Origin: Phycisphaera sp.
GTDB taxonomy: Bacteria > Planctomycetota > Phycisphaerae > Phycisphaerales > Zrk34
DNA: 64,000 bases
NCBI GenBank assembly: GCA_016125285.1
Contig: WGMA01000026.1
Span: forward strand, 1 to 64,000
Direction: 5' to 3'
Part shown: positions 1-7,744 of the stretch, piece by piece
Position numbering within the stretch: the stretch's first letter is position 1
Layout: every line of letters begins with the position of its first letter
Notes under the pieces: generated by a model
The model's database searches: none
What the model was told of the DNA's origin: nothing
What the model saw: the letters and a program-made list of their open reading frames with translations, nothing else
Made by a program: the position numbers and the translations under genes

Positions 1-1
1 C

Positions 2-103
2 GCGTCGATCACCGACTACATCGACAACTACTACAACCCCCAACGACGTCACTCGGCCCTGGGCTACCTCAGCCCCGTCGAGTATGAACAATCCGCCGCC
101 TAG
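2..103 (+). CDS. IS3-family transposase (OrfB), C-terminal fragment
   Basis: The 33 codons open at the window edge carry the typical end of an IS3-family DDE integrase/transposase: a YIDNYYNPQRRHSALGYLSPVEYE stretch followed by a short tail and TAG at 101-103. In this family the NxxRxHSALGYxSPxEYE block closes the rve_3 region after the catalytic glutamate. The rest of the gene lies to the left of the window, so intactness cannot be judged. A candidate terminal repeat follows at 113-141, as expected for the right end of an IS3 element. Confidence 0.9.
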   Translation, partial: ASITDYIDNYYNPQRRHSALGYLSPVEYEQSAA

Positions 104-112
104 CGATATACT

Positions 113-141
113 CGCGCCCACCATTCGTGGGGAACCTCACA
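113..141 (+). repeat. Candidate right terminal repeat of the IS3-family element
   Basis: Ten bases past the transposase stop, this segment ends in TCACA, matching the TG...CA termini of IS3-family elements. The reverse complement of 114-138 recurs exactly (25 of 25 nt) at 21135-21159, and the match extends to 28 nt with one mismatch if the terminal TG is included. A second copy far from any transposase supports reading it as a mobile-element end. The left end lies outside the window. Confidence 0.7.
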
Positions 142-211
142 CAGGCGCCCGGCGCCCAAGCCGAGGCACCCGGCATCGGATCGGGACAAGGTCTCGAGAG
201 CCCCGACCCGC

Positions 212-1147
212 TCAACTTACTGCGGTCTCACTCACGTGGTCGATCACCAAGTCGATCTGCGAAACGGTCATATTCAAGGACGCCCCGATCTTGGCGAGCA
301 CGTCTCTCTCAGTCTCGTTGGCTGGCCCGTCGGCTGTTGCGACGATGAGCGAGGCCTTGATGAACAGCGTCTTGCCCTCATCGTCGAGATACGGCGAAAG
401 GTCGCCAAGTTGCGCGTGGATCTGCGTGTGGCGTTGCGCGCCCCCGCCCACGAAGGCGTCCGCCTCGGTACGCAATACCGCGGGGTCCGGGCTGGACTCG
501 GTGATCACTTTGACGAGCCTGGCGATACACTCGATCTCGACGTCGTCGACGACGCCATCCGCCGCAGCGGTCATCAGCATCACATTGCGCAGAGCGCGGT
601 GCATGTCGGCGCGGACGCGATCTTCGGAGCGGTACTTGGCGTTGGAGGTTTCCTCGGCGTTGTCGCGGCGAGCCCCCTTCTCGCCATGACCACGGTTGGG
701 GTTGTGCACGATGAACCAGACCACACCCATCACTAACCCGGCGACACCAGTAACGATCGCCGCGGTCCGGAACGGTGCCGAATGATGCCTCGAAAGGTTC
801 ATCGAGATGATGAAAAGGAACGTCGCCGCCAGCATCATCAAACCGAAGGTCCAACCAAACCGCCGCCACTTACTCTGCCGCACCATGTTCTTTTGGTAGT
901 GGCCACAATAGGGGCAGGCGACGGGATCTAGGGCATTGTCCAGCTTTTTTTTCAACGCCCTCTCGGCAGCGCGTGACGCACGATCCGAGGCGCCCTTGTT
1001 GTCTATGAACGCGGGGCTGAATGCCCGCCCCGAGGCCGTTCGCTCGACCTTGTAGTGGTAGACCTGCGCACACGACTCACATTCGGCCTGCTTCATCGCC
1101 GACCCCGTCAGCTTTGCCGTGTAGATCAGTCCTATCGGTATAGCCAC
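212..1147 (-). CDS. Membrane protein with two CxxC zinc-finger-like motifs and a TerB-like domain
   Basis: The 311-residue protein has CESC near residue 23 and CPYC near residue 80, two hydrophobic segments around residues 95-150, and a C-terminal TerB/DjlA-N-like helical region from about residue 185. That region carries two acidic repeats, TAAADGVVDDVE and VATADGPANETE, typical of TerB-family metal-binding loops. TerB-like domains occur in stress-response and membrane-associated proteins, but no specific function can be assigned. The start is a GTG at 1147 with a GGGGG tract about 9 nt upstream. An internal ATG at 1096 just before the first CxxC is an alternative. It has no close neighbour on its strand, and the IS3 end lies just beyond its stop. 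Confidence 0.75.
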   Translation of the reverse strand: MAIPIGLIYTAKLTGSAMKQAECESCAQVYHYKVERTASGRAFSPAFIDNKGASDRASRAAERALKKKLDNALDPVACPYCGHYQKNMVRQSKWRRFGWTFGLMMLAATFLFIISMNLSRHHSAPFRTAAIVTGVAGLVMGVVWFIVHNPNRGHGEKGARRDNAEETSNAKYRSEDRVRADMHRALRNVMLMTAAADGVVDDVEIECIARLVKVITESSPDPAVLRTEADAFVGGGAQRHTQIHAQLGDLSPYLDDEGKTLFIKASLIVATADGPANETERDVLAKIGASLNMTVSQIDLVIDHVSETAVS

Positions 1148-1315
1148 GTCGTTGACCCCCGTTCACTGAGACAGATGTGCGACTACCCAGTATTAGAGAT
1201 TTTCTGGACGCGCCAACGCCACGTCAAGTTATGCCATATGCCTTAGCACATGCTGTTCCGCGAACCCGAAACCTGCTTGGTTCAACTCAGGCATGCTTGT
1301 CGTACTCGGTGGAGT

Positions 1316-1331
1316 ATGTGCTCGAGCACAT
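1316..1331. promoter_or_regulatory. 16-bp perfect palindrome, candidate operator
   Basis: ATGTGCTCGAGCACAT is a perfect 16-bp palindrome about 110 nt upstream of the Ldh-type dehydrogenase start at 1442. It lies in the 294-bp gap between the divergent genes at 212-1147 and 1442-2539, so it could control either. The regulator is unknown. No other feature was seen in this gap. Confidence 0.4.
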
Positions 1332-1441
1332 GGCACCCCGTTGGCGGTCACGGCCCCACCTTTCCGCTGCGCCGCTTCCCGGGTATCCTGTCGCACCCGC
1401 GGGCACGCGGTTTCCAGGACGTTTTCCCAAGGATTACAGCG

Positions 1442-2539
1442 ATGAGTGATACGCAGTTCGTGATGCCGGTTGATGTACACAACAACCTTGTCGAGGCGGC
1501 GTACCGCAAGCGGGGTTACACCGACGACGAGGCGAAGCAGGCGTCGCGGTTCTGTGAACTGGCGGCGTGGCACGGCATCAAGACGCACAACGCGCTGAAG
1601 GCGTTGCACCTCGACGAGCTGTTCGGCTCGCAGGTCAAGCCGCAGGGCTGCGTGCCCGGCGCGACGATCGATAAGCGCGACACGAAGTTCGCCGCGTCGG
1701 AGCAGTGGAACGGCAACTTCAAGCTCGGCCAGGCGGTGGCGTTCGAGGCGATGGACACGTGTATGAAGCTCGCCGACAAGTACGGCGTGGGGCAGGTCAG
1801 CGTCGACAACGCGTTCCACTACCTGTGGGGCGGCGGCTACGTGATCGACGCGGCGAACAAGGGCTACATCGCCTACACCAACTGCACCTCGACGCTGGCG
1901 GAGGTCGTGCCGTTCGGCGGGAAGTTCCCGACGCTCGGCACGAACCCGCACTCGTGGGCGTTCCCGACGACCGACGCGATCGGCTTTCCGATCTGCATCG
2001 ACTGGGCGACGAGCACCGTGGCGATGGGCCGGGTGCAGCAGTTCAAGCGCGAGGGCAAGACGCTGCCGCCCGGGTCCGCGGTCGACGCCAACGGCAAGGA
2101 GACGACCGACCCGAATCAGGTCAAGGCGCTGCTGCCGTTCGGCGCGCACAAGGGCTACGGCCTGTCGCTCATCAACGAACTCTACGGCGGCCTGATCGGC
2201 GGGTCGCTGCCGACGCTCCGCGGCAAGCCCGCCACGAAGCCCGCCGGTGAGAAGACGGTGTCGAACTTCTACTTCCAGGTCATCCACCCCGACGCGATGA
2301 ACTGCGGCGGCTACGCGAAGGGCCGCACGCAGTCCGACAACCTCAAGGCGGTGATCGACGACATCCTCGGCCACGGCAACGAGTCGTGCCTGCTGCCGGG
2401 CCAGATCGAGGCCCGCTCCGCCGCGGCGTCGGCGCGTCACAACGGCCTGCTGTTCACCGCGAAGGAACTCGACGAGTTCAAGCACGTCGCCGACGAGGCG
2501 GGCATATCATTTGATACGTCCAGTTTTGCGGCCGTCTGA
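1442..2539 (+). CDS. Ldh_2-family (malate/L-lactate/sulfolactate-type) NAD(P)-dependent dehydrogenase
   Basis: The 365-residue protein matches the Ldh_2 family (malate/lactate/ureidoglycolate/sulfolactate dehydrogenases), cytosolic enzymes that oxidise a 2-hydroxy acid with NAD(P). Visible family features are VDNAFHYLWGGGYVIDAA (the region of the catalytic His), LGTNPHSWAFPT, and PFGAHKGYGLSLINELYGG. The start at ATG 1442 is chosen over an in-frame extension to 1250 because AAGGA stands 9 nt upstream and homology begins here; the extra residues look like noncoding sequence. The substrate cannot be read from sequence. An exported hydrolase follows after 14 nt and probably shares the transcript. 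An insertion relative to short family members (KTLPPGSAVDANGKETTDPNQ) is visible in the middle. Confidence 0.88.
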   Translation: MSDTQFVMPVDVHNNLVEAAYRKRGYTDDEAKQASRFCELAAWHGIKTHNALKALHLDELFGSQVKPQGCVPGATIDKRDTKFAASEQWNGNFKLGQAVAFEAMDTCMKLADKYGVGQVSVDNAFHYLWGGGYVIDAANKGYIAYTNCTSTLAEVVPFGGKFPTLGTNPHSWAFPTTDAIGFPICIDWATSTVAMGRVQQFKREGKTLPPGSAVDANGKETTDPNQVKALLPFGAHKGYGLSLINELYGGLIGGSLPTLRGKPATKPAGEKTVSNFYFQVIHPDAMNCGGYAKGRTQSDNLKAVIDDILGHGNESCLLPGQIEARSAAASARHNGLLFTAKELDEFKHVADEAGISFDTSSFAAV

Positions 2540-2553
2540 TACGGAGTCTGCCC

Positions 2554-3378
2554 ATGCGCTACGTCGCAGCCCTGTTTGTCGTGTTGTTCCTGTCCGCCGC
2601 GGCGATGGCCGGTGAGCCCTGGCCCGGCGCGGCGAAGGACTGGAAGGGATTCGAGCGGCACGACTTCAAGGTCGCTGATCGCGCGGCGTACGTCGTCGTG
2701 CCGAAGACACCGGCGGCGGGCAACCCGTGGTACTGGCGGACACGCTTCCCCGGCGTGGCGATCAACGACGATCTCGACCTGCTGAATCGCGGCTGGACCG
2801 TGGCGTACATCGACGTGTCCAACCTCTACGGCGCGCCCACGGCGGTCCAGGCGATGGACGCGTTCTACGACGAGATGACCGGTAAGTACGGCCTGTCGAC
2901 CAAACCCGTGCTCAAAGGCCTCAGCCGCGGCGGGCTGTTCATCTTCAACTACGCCGCGGCGCACCCGGACCGCGTCGCGGCGATCTACGGCGACGCGCCG
3001 GTGTGTGATTTCAAGAGCTGGCCCGGCGGTAAGGGGACCGGCAAGGGCTCGACCGGCGACTGGAAGCGGCTGATCGGCGTCTACGGTTTCAAGGACGAAG
3101 CCGAGGCGATCGCGTACACGCACAACCCGATCGACAACCTCGAGCCGATCGCCAAGGCGCACGTCCCCGTGCTGATCGTGGCTGGGGACAGCGACCACGT
3201 CGTGCCGTTCGTCGAAAACGGCGGCGTCGTGCAGCAGCGTATCGAGAAGCTCGGCGGCCACATCAAGGTCATCCTCAAGCCCGGCTGCGACCATCACCCG
3301 CACGGCCTGACCGACGCGGCGCCGATCGTCGAGTTCATCCTTGAGCAGGCCGACTACCCCGGCAAGGCCGCGAAGTAA
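2554..3378 (+). CDS. Exported alpha/beta-hydrolase
   Basis: The 274-residue protein begins with a signal peptide (MRYVAALFVVLFLSAAAMA, cleavage near residue 19). The mature part has an alpha/beta-hydrolase layout: a nucleophile elbow GLSRGG (Ser near residue 124), an acidic residue in VAGDSDHVVP, and a histidine-rich CDHHPHGL near the C-terminus that could supply the catalytic His. It is likely a periplasmic esterase or a related hydrolase. GGAG lies 6 nt before the ATG. It follows the dehydrogenase by 14 nt on the same strand, which suggests an operon. The physiological substrate is unknown. Confidence 0.82.
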   Translation: MRYVAALFVVLFLSAAAMAGEPWPGAAKDWKGFERHDFKVADRAAYVVVPKTPAAGNPWYWRTRFPGVAINDDLDLLNRGWTVAYIDVSNLYGAPTAVQAMDAFYDEMTGKYGLSTKPVLKGLSRGGLFIFNYAAAHPDRVAAIYGDAPVCDFKSWPGGKGTGKGSTGDWKRLIGVYGFKDEAEAIAYTHNPIDNLEPIAKAHVPVLIVAGDSDHVVPFVENGGVVQQRIEKLGGHIKVILKPGCDHHPHGLTDAAPIVEFILEQADYPGKAAK

Positions 3379-3403
3379 CCTCGGGCAAGGCATCACGAAG
3401 TCG

Positions 3404-3853
3404 TCAGGTGATCAGACCGCGCGACTTCAGCTCCGACGCGATCGCGTCCATGAGTGCGCGGTCGCGGTCGGCGTCGAACGGTGGGGCGGCGGCCCAGTCG
3501 TACATCCACACGGGCTTGGTGCGCAGGTCCTTCGGCTCGTCGGCGTAGCGCGGGAACACGTGGGCGTGCAGCGCGGGCTCGACGTTGCCGAGCATCTCGT
3601 AGTTCAGGTGCTCGGCGCCGGTGACCGCGAGCACCGCGTCGCCGACGACGGTCATTTCGTAGAGAAACGTGCGGCGGACGTCGGCGGTCATGTCGTTGAG
3701 GCCGCGCACGACGGGGTCGGGCAGCAGCAGGCAGTACCCGCGCAGGAACTGCACGTCGCCGAGCACGACGAACCCGGACGACACGCTGGCGATGAGCTTC
3801 GGATACGTCCCGGCGCGGCACGCGCGCACGCGTTGGTGGATGAGTGTGGGCAT
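3404..3853 (-). CDS. HIT-like (histidine triad superfamily) protein
   Basis: The 149-residue protein shows a HIT-fold pattern: an N-terminal strand region with VSSGFVVLGDVQFLRGYCLLLP, then HLNYEMLGNVEPALHAHVFPRY, corresponding to the catalytic HxHxHxx segment of nucleotide hydrolases and transferases. The first triad position is Ala rather than His (A-x-H-x-H), so activity may differ from standard HIT hydrolases. It converges with the upstream hydrolase gene (25 nt between stops). The start at ATG 3853 has no clear Shine-Dalgarno sequence. It is likely cytosolic, and the substrate is unknown. Confidence 0.72.
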   Translation of the reverse strand: MPTLIHQRVRACRAGTYPKLIASVSSGFVVLGDVQFLRGYCLLLPDPVVRGLNDMTADVRRTFLYEMTVVGDAVLAVTGAEHLNYEMLGNVEPALHAHVFPRYADEPKDLRTKPVWMYDWAAAPPFDADRDRALMDAIASELKSRGLIT

Positions 3854-3910
3854 GCGGGGATGATAGCAATTTGGTGCACTGGGCGGAGGTGAAGCGTGGC
3901 CGAGGGGTTA

Positions 3911-3944
3911 TCCCTCACCCTCGCCCTTTCCCGGAGGGAGAGGG
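3911..3944. repeat. CTCACCC/GGGAGAGG palindromic repeat (family A)
   Basis: TCCCTCACCC is followed by a 9-bp stem (3924-3932 with 3936-3944, loop GGA, one G-T pair). The same CTCACCC-stem-GGGAGAGG design recurs at 21340-21373 and twice at 52670-52798. It lies between the HIT gene and the end of the feo operon, where it could also act as a processing or termination hairpin. No T tract follows. Confidence 0.6.
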
Positions 3945-3994
3945 GAACGACGCGACGCGGCTGTCGACACGCCGCAGATCTGCCGCGCGACGTC

Positions 3995-4030
3995 ACATCA
4001 CCAAATCACCAAATCGCCACTTCACCAAAT
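3995..4030. repeat. Short tandem array (TCACCAAA-type units)
   Basis: Imperfect tandem copies of TCACCAAA run up to 4 nt before the stop codon of the small FeoB-associated gene (stop at 4035-4037, complementary strand). The unit here is 8 nt rather than 7, but placement directly 3' of a stop codon matches the other arrays in this window. Confidence 0.6.
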
Positions 4031-4034
4031 GTCT

Positions 4035-4226
4035 TCAGTGCACGTCGCGCCGCCCGACGGTCAGCGACACCGGCGTGTGCCCCGCCTTGGCCTTGGATTT
4101 GTCGGAGCCGCACGAGCAGTCGCCGCAGGTGATCCTGCCGCGGAAGCGCATCACGAGCTTGTACACGAGGTACGTGAACGCGGCGAGGCAGATCAGGGCG
4201 ACGATGATGGACTCGGTGCTGGGCAT
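4035..4226 (-). CDS. FeoB-associated Cys-rich membrane protein
   Basis: The 63-residue protein has one N-terminal transmembrane helix (residues 6-24), a basic stretch (KLVMRFRGR) and then CGDCSCG, matching the small FeoB-associated Cys-rich proteins. These commonly follow feoB and are thought to support ferrous iron transport, although their mechanism is not settled. It lies 50 nt downstream of feoB on the same strand. The tail after the Cys cluster is polar. No Shine-Dalgarno sequence is visible, so translation may depend on the feo transcript. Confidence 0.82.
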   Translation of the reverse strand: MPSTESIIVALICLAAFTYLVYKLVMRFRGRITCGDCSCGSDKSKAKAGHTPVSLTVGRRDVH

Positions 4227-4276
4227 GGCGTATCCACACAGATGCGTGCGGCGCGATTGTCGTTACATCATAGGCG

Positions 4277-6529
4277 TCACGCGGAGCCGAAGATCGCGGT
4301 GCCGACCTGGTACACGAAGACCGCGCCCACCCAGGCCAGCGCGGTCATGTACACGAAGCTGAACACGGCCCACCGCCAGTTCGATTCCTTCGCGATGGTC
4401 ACCAGCGTCGCGGCGCACTGCGAGCAGAGGGCGAAGAACACCATGATGCCGACGGCGACGATCGGGTTGAACACGGCCCGGCCGTCGTCGTGCTTGGCGG
4501 ACCGCATCGCGGAGACGAGGCTTGTGCTTTCTTCGTTGGTGTCTTCGCCGAGGTGATAGAGGATGCCGAGCGTGGAGATGATGACCTCGCGTGCGGGGAA
4601 GCTGGCGAGGACGCCGACGGTGATCTTCCAGTCGTACCCGGCGGGGGCGAACACGGGCTGGACGGTGCGGCCGAGGCGTCCCATGACGCTCTGCTCGAGG
4701 TACGCGCCCTCGATGTCGGCGTTGACGGAGGCCATCGCGTCGTCGTCGGCCTCGAGCGCGGCGCGGGCCTCGTCGACGGAGATCGACTGCGCCGCGGCGA
4801 CCTGCTCGACGTGCTGCGTGATGACCTGCTCGCGCACGGCGTCGGGCCGGGGGAAGTAGCACATCGCCCAGATGACGATGGACATCGCGAAGATGACGGT
4901 GCCGGCGCGCACGACGAACTCGCGGGCGCGGGTGTAGACACGCCAGACCACGTCACGCCACTGCGGCACGCGGTAGGGCGGCATCTCCAGCACGAACGGC
5001 GTGCGGCGGCCCTTGAGCACGAGGCGGTTGAACACGAACGCGACGGGGATCGCGATCGCGAGGCCGACGAAGTGCATCGCGAACAGCGCGAAACCCGCCC
5101 AGGCCTTGCCGTACAGCGGTTCGATGAACGCGCCGATCAGCAGCACGTACACCGGCAGCCGGGCCGAGCAGCTCATCAGCGGGCAGACGAGGATCGTGGT
5201 GAGCCGGGCCTTGGGCTCCTGCACGGTGCGGGCGGCCATGATGCCGGGCACGGCGCACGCGAAGCTCGACAGCATCGGCACGAAGCTCTTGCCGCTCAGG
5301 CCGCACCAGCCGAACAGCCGGTCCATGAGGAACGCGGCGCGCGGCATGTACCCGGCGTCTTCGAGCAGCGAGATGAACAGGAACAGGATGATGATCTGCG
5401 GCAGGAACACCAGCACGCCGCCGACGCCCGCGATCATGCCGTCCACCACCATCGACTGCAGCATCGGCGTGCCCGCCAGCCACGCGCCGACCGTGTCGCC
5501 CAGCCAGCCGAAGCCCGCGTCGATGGCGTCCATGAACGGCCCGGCGAGCGTGTAGATCGACTGGAACACCACGTACATGATCGCCCCGAAGATCAGCACG
5601 CCGAACACGCGGTGCGTCAGCAGGTCGTCGATCGACTCGCTGAACGGCCGCTGCGACGTCTCGGGCGTCTCGATGAGGTTTGCCAGCACGCCGTCGATCC
5701 ACTGGTAGCGGACCGTCGTCTCGACGTGCGCCGGGTCGTAACCGCCGTGGCGGATGATCTGACGCGCGGCCTCGATCGGCTCGGTCCATTGATCCGTATC
5801 GATCGCCAGCTCGTCGGCCAGTGACGACTCGACATCGAACAGCAGCCGGCGGCGCTCCACGTCCATCACCGAGCGATTGGCCAGCTGCTTGAGCGGCTCG
5901 CCGAGCGCGGCCGAGGCGTCCCGCACGGGGATCGGCCAGTCGATCTGACGCATGCGCGGATCGGTCGCGCCGGACAGCGCCGCGTCGATCGCCGCTTTCA
6001 GCTCGTCGACGCCGCGCCCCTTCGACGCGACCGTGCGGATCACCGGGATGCCGAGCCGGGCGCTGAGCGCCTCGACGTCGACGGTCAGGTGGGCGGCTTC
6101 CGCGGCGTCCCACATGTTCAGCACGAGGACCATGGGCAGGCCGACCTCTGCGATCTGCGTGGCGAGGAACAGGTTGCGGCGGAGGTTGCACACGTCGACG
6201 ACGCAGACGATCAGGTCCGGCCGGGCGGTGCCTTCGACGTGGCCGGTCAGGGCGTCGAGCACGACACGCTCGTCGGGCGAGACCGCCGCGAGGCTGTACA
6301 GGCCGGGCAGGTCGATGACGTCGACATCGACGCGTTCGCCTTCGCGTTCGAGGCGCATCGTGCCGAGCCGTTTTTCGATGGTCAGGCCGGGGAAGTTGCC
6401 GACGCGCTGCCGGGCGCCGGTGAGCCGGTTGAAGAGTGCGGATTTGCCGGTGTTGGGGTTACCGACGAGGGCGACCTGCGGGCGTCGCTGGGCGGCGGAG
6501 TCGACGGATTGGGCGGCGAGTTGGGTCAC
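4277..6529 (-). CDS. feoB: Ferrous iron transport protein B
   Basis: A 750-residue FeoB, the inner-membrane GTPase-coupled Fe(II) importer. The N-terminal G domain shows G1 GNPNTGKS (residues 23-30), switch region GNFPGLTIEK, G3 DLPG (about 73-76), G4 NMWD and G5-like ASKGRG. The membrane part has the Gate signatures GYMPRAAFLMDRL, FACAVPGIMAART and CPLMSCSARLPVY, with about eight hydrophobic helices. Length fits typical FeoB (about 750-770). The GTG at 6529 is chosen because residues upstream overlap feoA in another frame and lack homology; the Shine-Dalgarno sequence there is weak. It lies 44 nt downstream of feoA and forms an operon with it and the Cys-rich protein. Confidence 0.95.
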   Translation of the reverse strand: MTQLAAQSVDSAAQRRPQVALVGNPNTGKSALFNRLTGARQRVGNFPGLTIEKRLGTMRLEREGERVDVDVIDLPGLYSLAAVSPDERVVLDALTGHVEGTARPDLIVCVVDVCNLRRNLFLATQIAEVGLPMVLVLNMWDAAEAAHLTVDVEALSARLGIPVIRTVASKGRGVDELKAAIDAALSGATDPRMRQIDWPIPVRDASAALGEPLKQLANRSVMDVERRRLLFDVESSLADELAIDTDQWTEPIEAARQIIRHGGYDPAHVETTVRYQWIDGVLANLIETPETSQRPFSESIDDLLTHRVFGVLIFGAIMYVVFQSIYTLAGPFMDAIDAGFGWLGDTVGAWLAGTPMLQSMVVDGMIAGVGGVLVFLPQIIILFLFISLLEDAGYMPRAAFLMDRLFGWCGLSGKSFVPMLSSFACAVPGIMAARTVQEPKARLTTILVCPLMSCSARLPVYVLLIGAFIEPLYGKAWAGFALFAMHFVGLAIAIPVAFVFNRLVLKGRRTPFVLEMPPYRVPQWRDVVWRVYTRAREFVVRAGTVIFAMSIVIWAMCYFPRPDAVREQVITQHVEQVAAAQSISVDEARAALEADDDAMASVNADIEGAYLEQSVMGRLGRTVQPVFAPAGYDWKITVGVLASFPAREVIISTLGILYHLGEDTNEESTSLVSAMRSAKHDDGRAVFNPIVAVGIMVFFALCSQCAATLVTIAKESNWRWAVFSFVYMTALAWVGAVFVYQVGTAIFGSA

Positions 6530-6573
6530 GGACTTCGACCTGTGAGGTAAACGCCGACGGCCGTCGGTCGGTG

Positions 6574-6828
6574 TCAGACCAGCGGCTCGAGGAACATGCC
6601 GTCGGCTTCGTGTTTGCGGAGGCTCAGCTTGAAGCCGGGCGCTTCGAGGATGATCGGGTCGCCGAGCGGGGCGACGCGGACGACCTTGACCGGCGTGCCG
6701 GGCGTCAGGCCCATCGCCATCAGACGCTGCACGCAGGCGGTGCACTTGCCATCGACCACCAGGCGTCCTTCGTCGCCGACTCGGACGCATCGCAACGGCG
6801 TGTACTGCTTCTCGGCGGTAGCGATCAT
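6574..6828 (-). CDS. feoA: Ferrous iron transport protein A
   Basis: The 84-residue protein has the SH3-like FeoA fold pattern: RCVRVGDEGRLVVDGK, the LMAMGLTPGTPVKVVRVAPLGDPI core, and SLRKHEADGMFLEPL. FeoA is a small cytosolic partner that binds FeoB and influences its GTPase cycle. The ATG at 6828 is preceded by GAGGAG with 7-nt spacing, which favours it over an in-frame start at 6849. An extra CTAC near residue 31 is not universal in FeoA and could be metal-responsive; this is inference. It is the first gene of the feo operon, with candidate operators just upstream. Confidence 0.92.
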   Translation of the reverse strand: MIATAEKQYTPLRCVRVGDEGRLVVDGKCTACVQRLMAMGLTPGTPVKVVRVAPLGDPIILEAPGFKLSLRKHEADGMFLEPLV

Positions 6829-6873
6829 GGTACTGCTCCTCTGATCCACCAGTTGCCTCAGGCGCGGCGGGGG

Positions 6874-6890
6874 TTGAAACTGTGTTTCAA
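6874..6890. promoter_or_regulatory. 17-bp palindrome upstream of feoA, candidate metal-regulator operator
   Basis: TTGAAAC-TGT-GTTTCAA is a perfect 7-3-7 inverted repeat whose nearer edge lies 45 nt upstream of the feoA start. Its core has the TGA-N9-TCA form shared by Fur-type 7-1-7 boxes and Rrf2-type iron boxes. Location before an iron-uptake operon supports a metal-responsive role. The actual regulator is inference. Confidence 0.5.
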
Positions 6891-6909
6891 TTACCGCGTC
6901 GTCGAGATC

Positions 6910-6937
6910 ATTCTATGGTATTGCGACTCAGTTGCAA
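6910..6937 (-). promoter_or_regulatory. Candidate feo promoter with overlapping Fur-like inverted repeat
   Basis: Read leftward, TTGCAA (-35-like) and TAGAAT (-10-like) are separated by 16 nt. The -35 overlaps TTGCGACTCAGTTGCAA at 6921-6937, an 8-1-8 inverted repeat with one mismatch, similar in form to Fur-family boxes. The surrounding 6890-6990 is markedly AT-rich for this genome. Binding here would block the promoter, consistent with iron repression of feoAB. Confidence 0.45.
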
Positions 6938-7016
6938 CATAACGGCTAAAAATACTTTTATGTTGACGTAAGTCATTTTTTCATATGGTCTTGCGTATGG
7001 ATCGCGCGGCCGGGAA

Positions 7017-7727
7017 TCAGTGCGTCAGGGCGTAGCCGAGCAGGTTGACGTTGACCTGACGCGCGTTCAGCACCTCGTTGCCGCCGCAGCAGCAGCAGTT
7101 TCCGCCCGCGTTGGACGTGTCGTTCAGACCGTCCGGCGAGTACACGCAGACGATCCGCCCTTCGACGATCAGGCCCTCGAGGTGCGCCTTGACGCCCTTG
7201 TGCTTGGTCTTCAGTTCGTCGATGTCGTAAACCGTCCGAAAGATCGGGTGCGTCATCGGGATCTCCGTGAGCTTCACGTCGGGCAGCACCGCGGCGATCT
7301 CCCTGCGGAACGCACTCTGCCAGGGGTTCGAGCTGCAGCCCGGCGACGCGACGAGGAACCCGCCGTTGGTCAGGTACTGACGCAGGTTCTCCCGCTGCGG
7401 CTCGGTCAGCGTGAACGCGCCCTCGCCGCTCATCACCACGAACGGGAAGTTGAACAGCTCGCTGCTCGCCGCGTCGACCGCGGTGAACGCGTGCTCCGTG
7501 CGGATGTTCGTCATCTTCTCCGCGTCGGCGAGGAAGTGATGCGAGAAACACTTCGACGTCTGCCCGCGCCCGTAGACGAGGTTGCCACACCGGATCGCGC
7601 CCGGCGCGGCCGTCGCCTCGGACTTGCCCTCGTCACCCGTCGCCAGCGGCGCCAGTGCCGCGAGCGTCACGGCGAGTGCCGCCGCGAAGCTCCGGACATT
7701 TTTCATTTTGCATTTTTCATTTTGCAT
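7017..7727 (-). CDS. Exported DUF4159 protein, last gene of the first MoxR/vWA cluster
   Basis: The 236-residue protein has a signal peptide (FAAALAVTLAALAPLATG) and a DUF4159-type body (RTEHAFTAVDAASSELFNFPFVVMSGEGAFTLTEPQRENLRQYLTNGGFLVASPGCSSNPW), resembling a glutamine-amidotransferase-like fold. Proteins of this kind accompany MoxR/BatA clusters in planctomycetes; the biochemical role is unknown. AGGAGG stands 9 nt before ATG 7727, so the first residues MQNEKCKMKN are probably real. They are encoded by a tandem array at 7697-7738, so a repeat has become the basic n-region of the signal peptide. A run of four cysteines (NCCCCGG) near the C-terminus comes from a CAG/GCA-type microsatellite. 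It starts 18 nt after the stop of the preceding coiled-coil gene. Confidence 0.8.
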   Translation of the reverse strand: MQNEKCKMKNVRSFAAALAVTLAALAPLATGDEGKSEATAAPGAIRCGNLVYGRGQTSKCFSHHFLADAEKMTNIRTEHAFTAVDAASSELFNFPFVVMSGEGAFTLTEPQRENLRQYLTNGGFLVASPGCSSNPWQSAFRREIAAVLPDVKLTEIPMTHPIFRTVYDIDELKTKHKGVKAHLEGLIVEGRIVCVYSPDGLNDTSNAGGNCCCCGGNEVLNARQVNVNLLGYALTH

Positions 7728-7738
7728 TTTTCATTTCC
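7697..7738. repeat. Heptamer tandem array (CATTTTT/CATTTTG)
   Basis: Six 7-nt units, alternately CATTTTT and CATTTTG and ending in CATTTCC, run up to 6 nt from the stop codon of the upstream gene (7745-7747, complementary strand). The array overlaps the start of the DUF4159 gene and encodes its first residues. Confidence 0.85.
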
Positions 7739-7744
7739 TCCTCA

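Noticed and set aside
1229-2485. Leftward open frame of 418 codons opposite the Ldh-type gene
   Set aside because: The translation is Arg/Val/Leu-rich with no domain, while the rightward frame is a full-length Ldh_2 protein.
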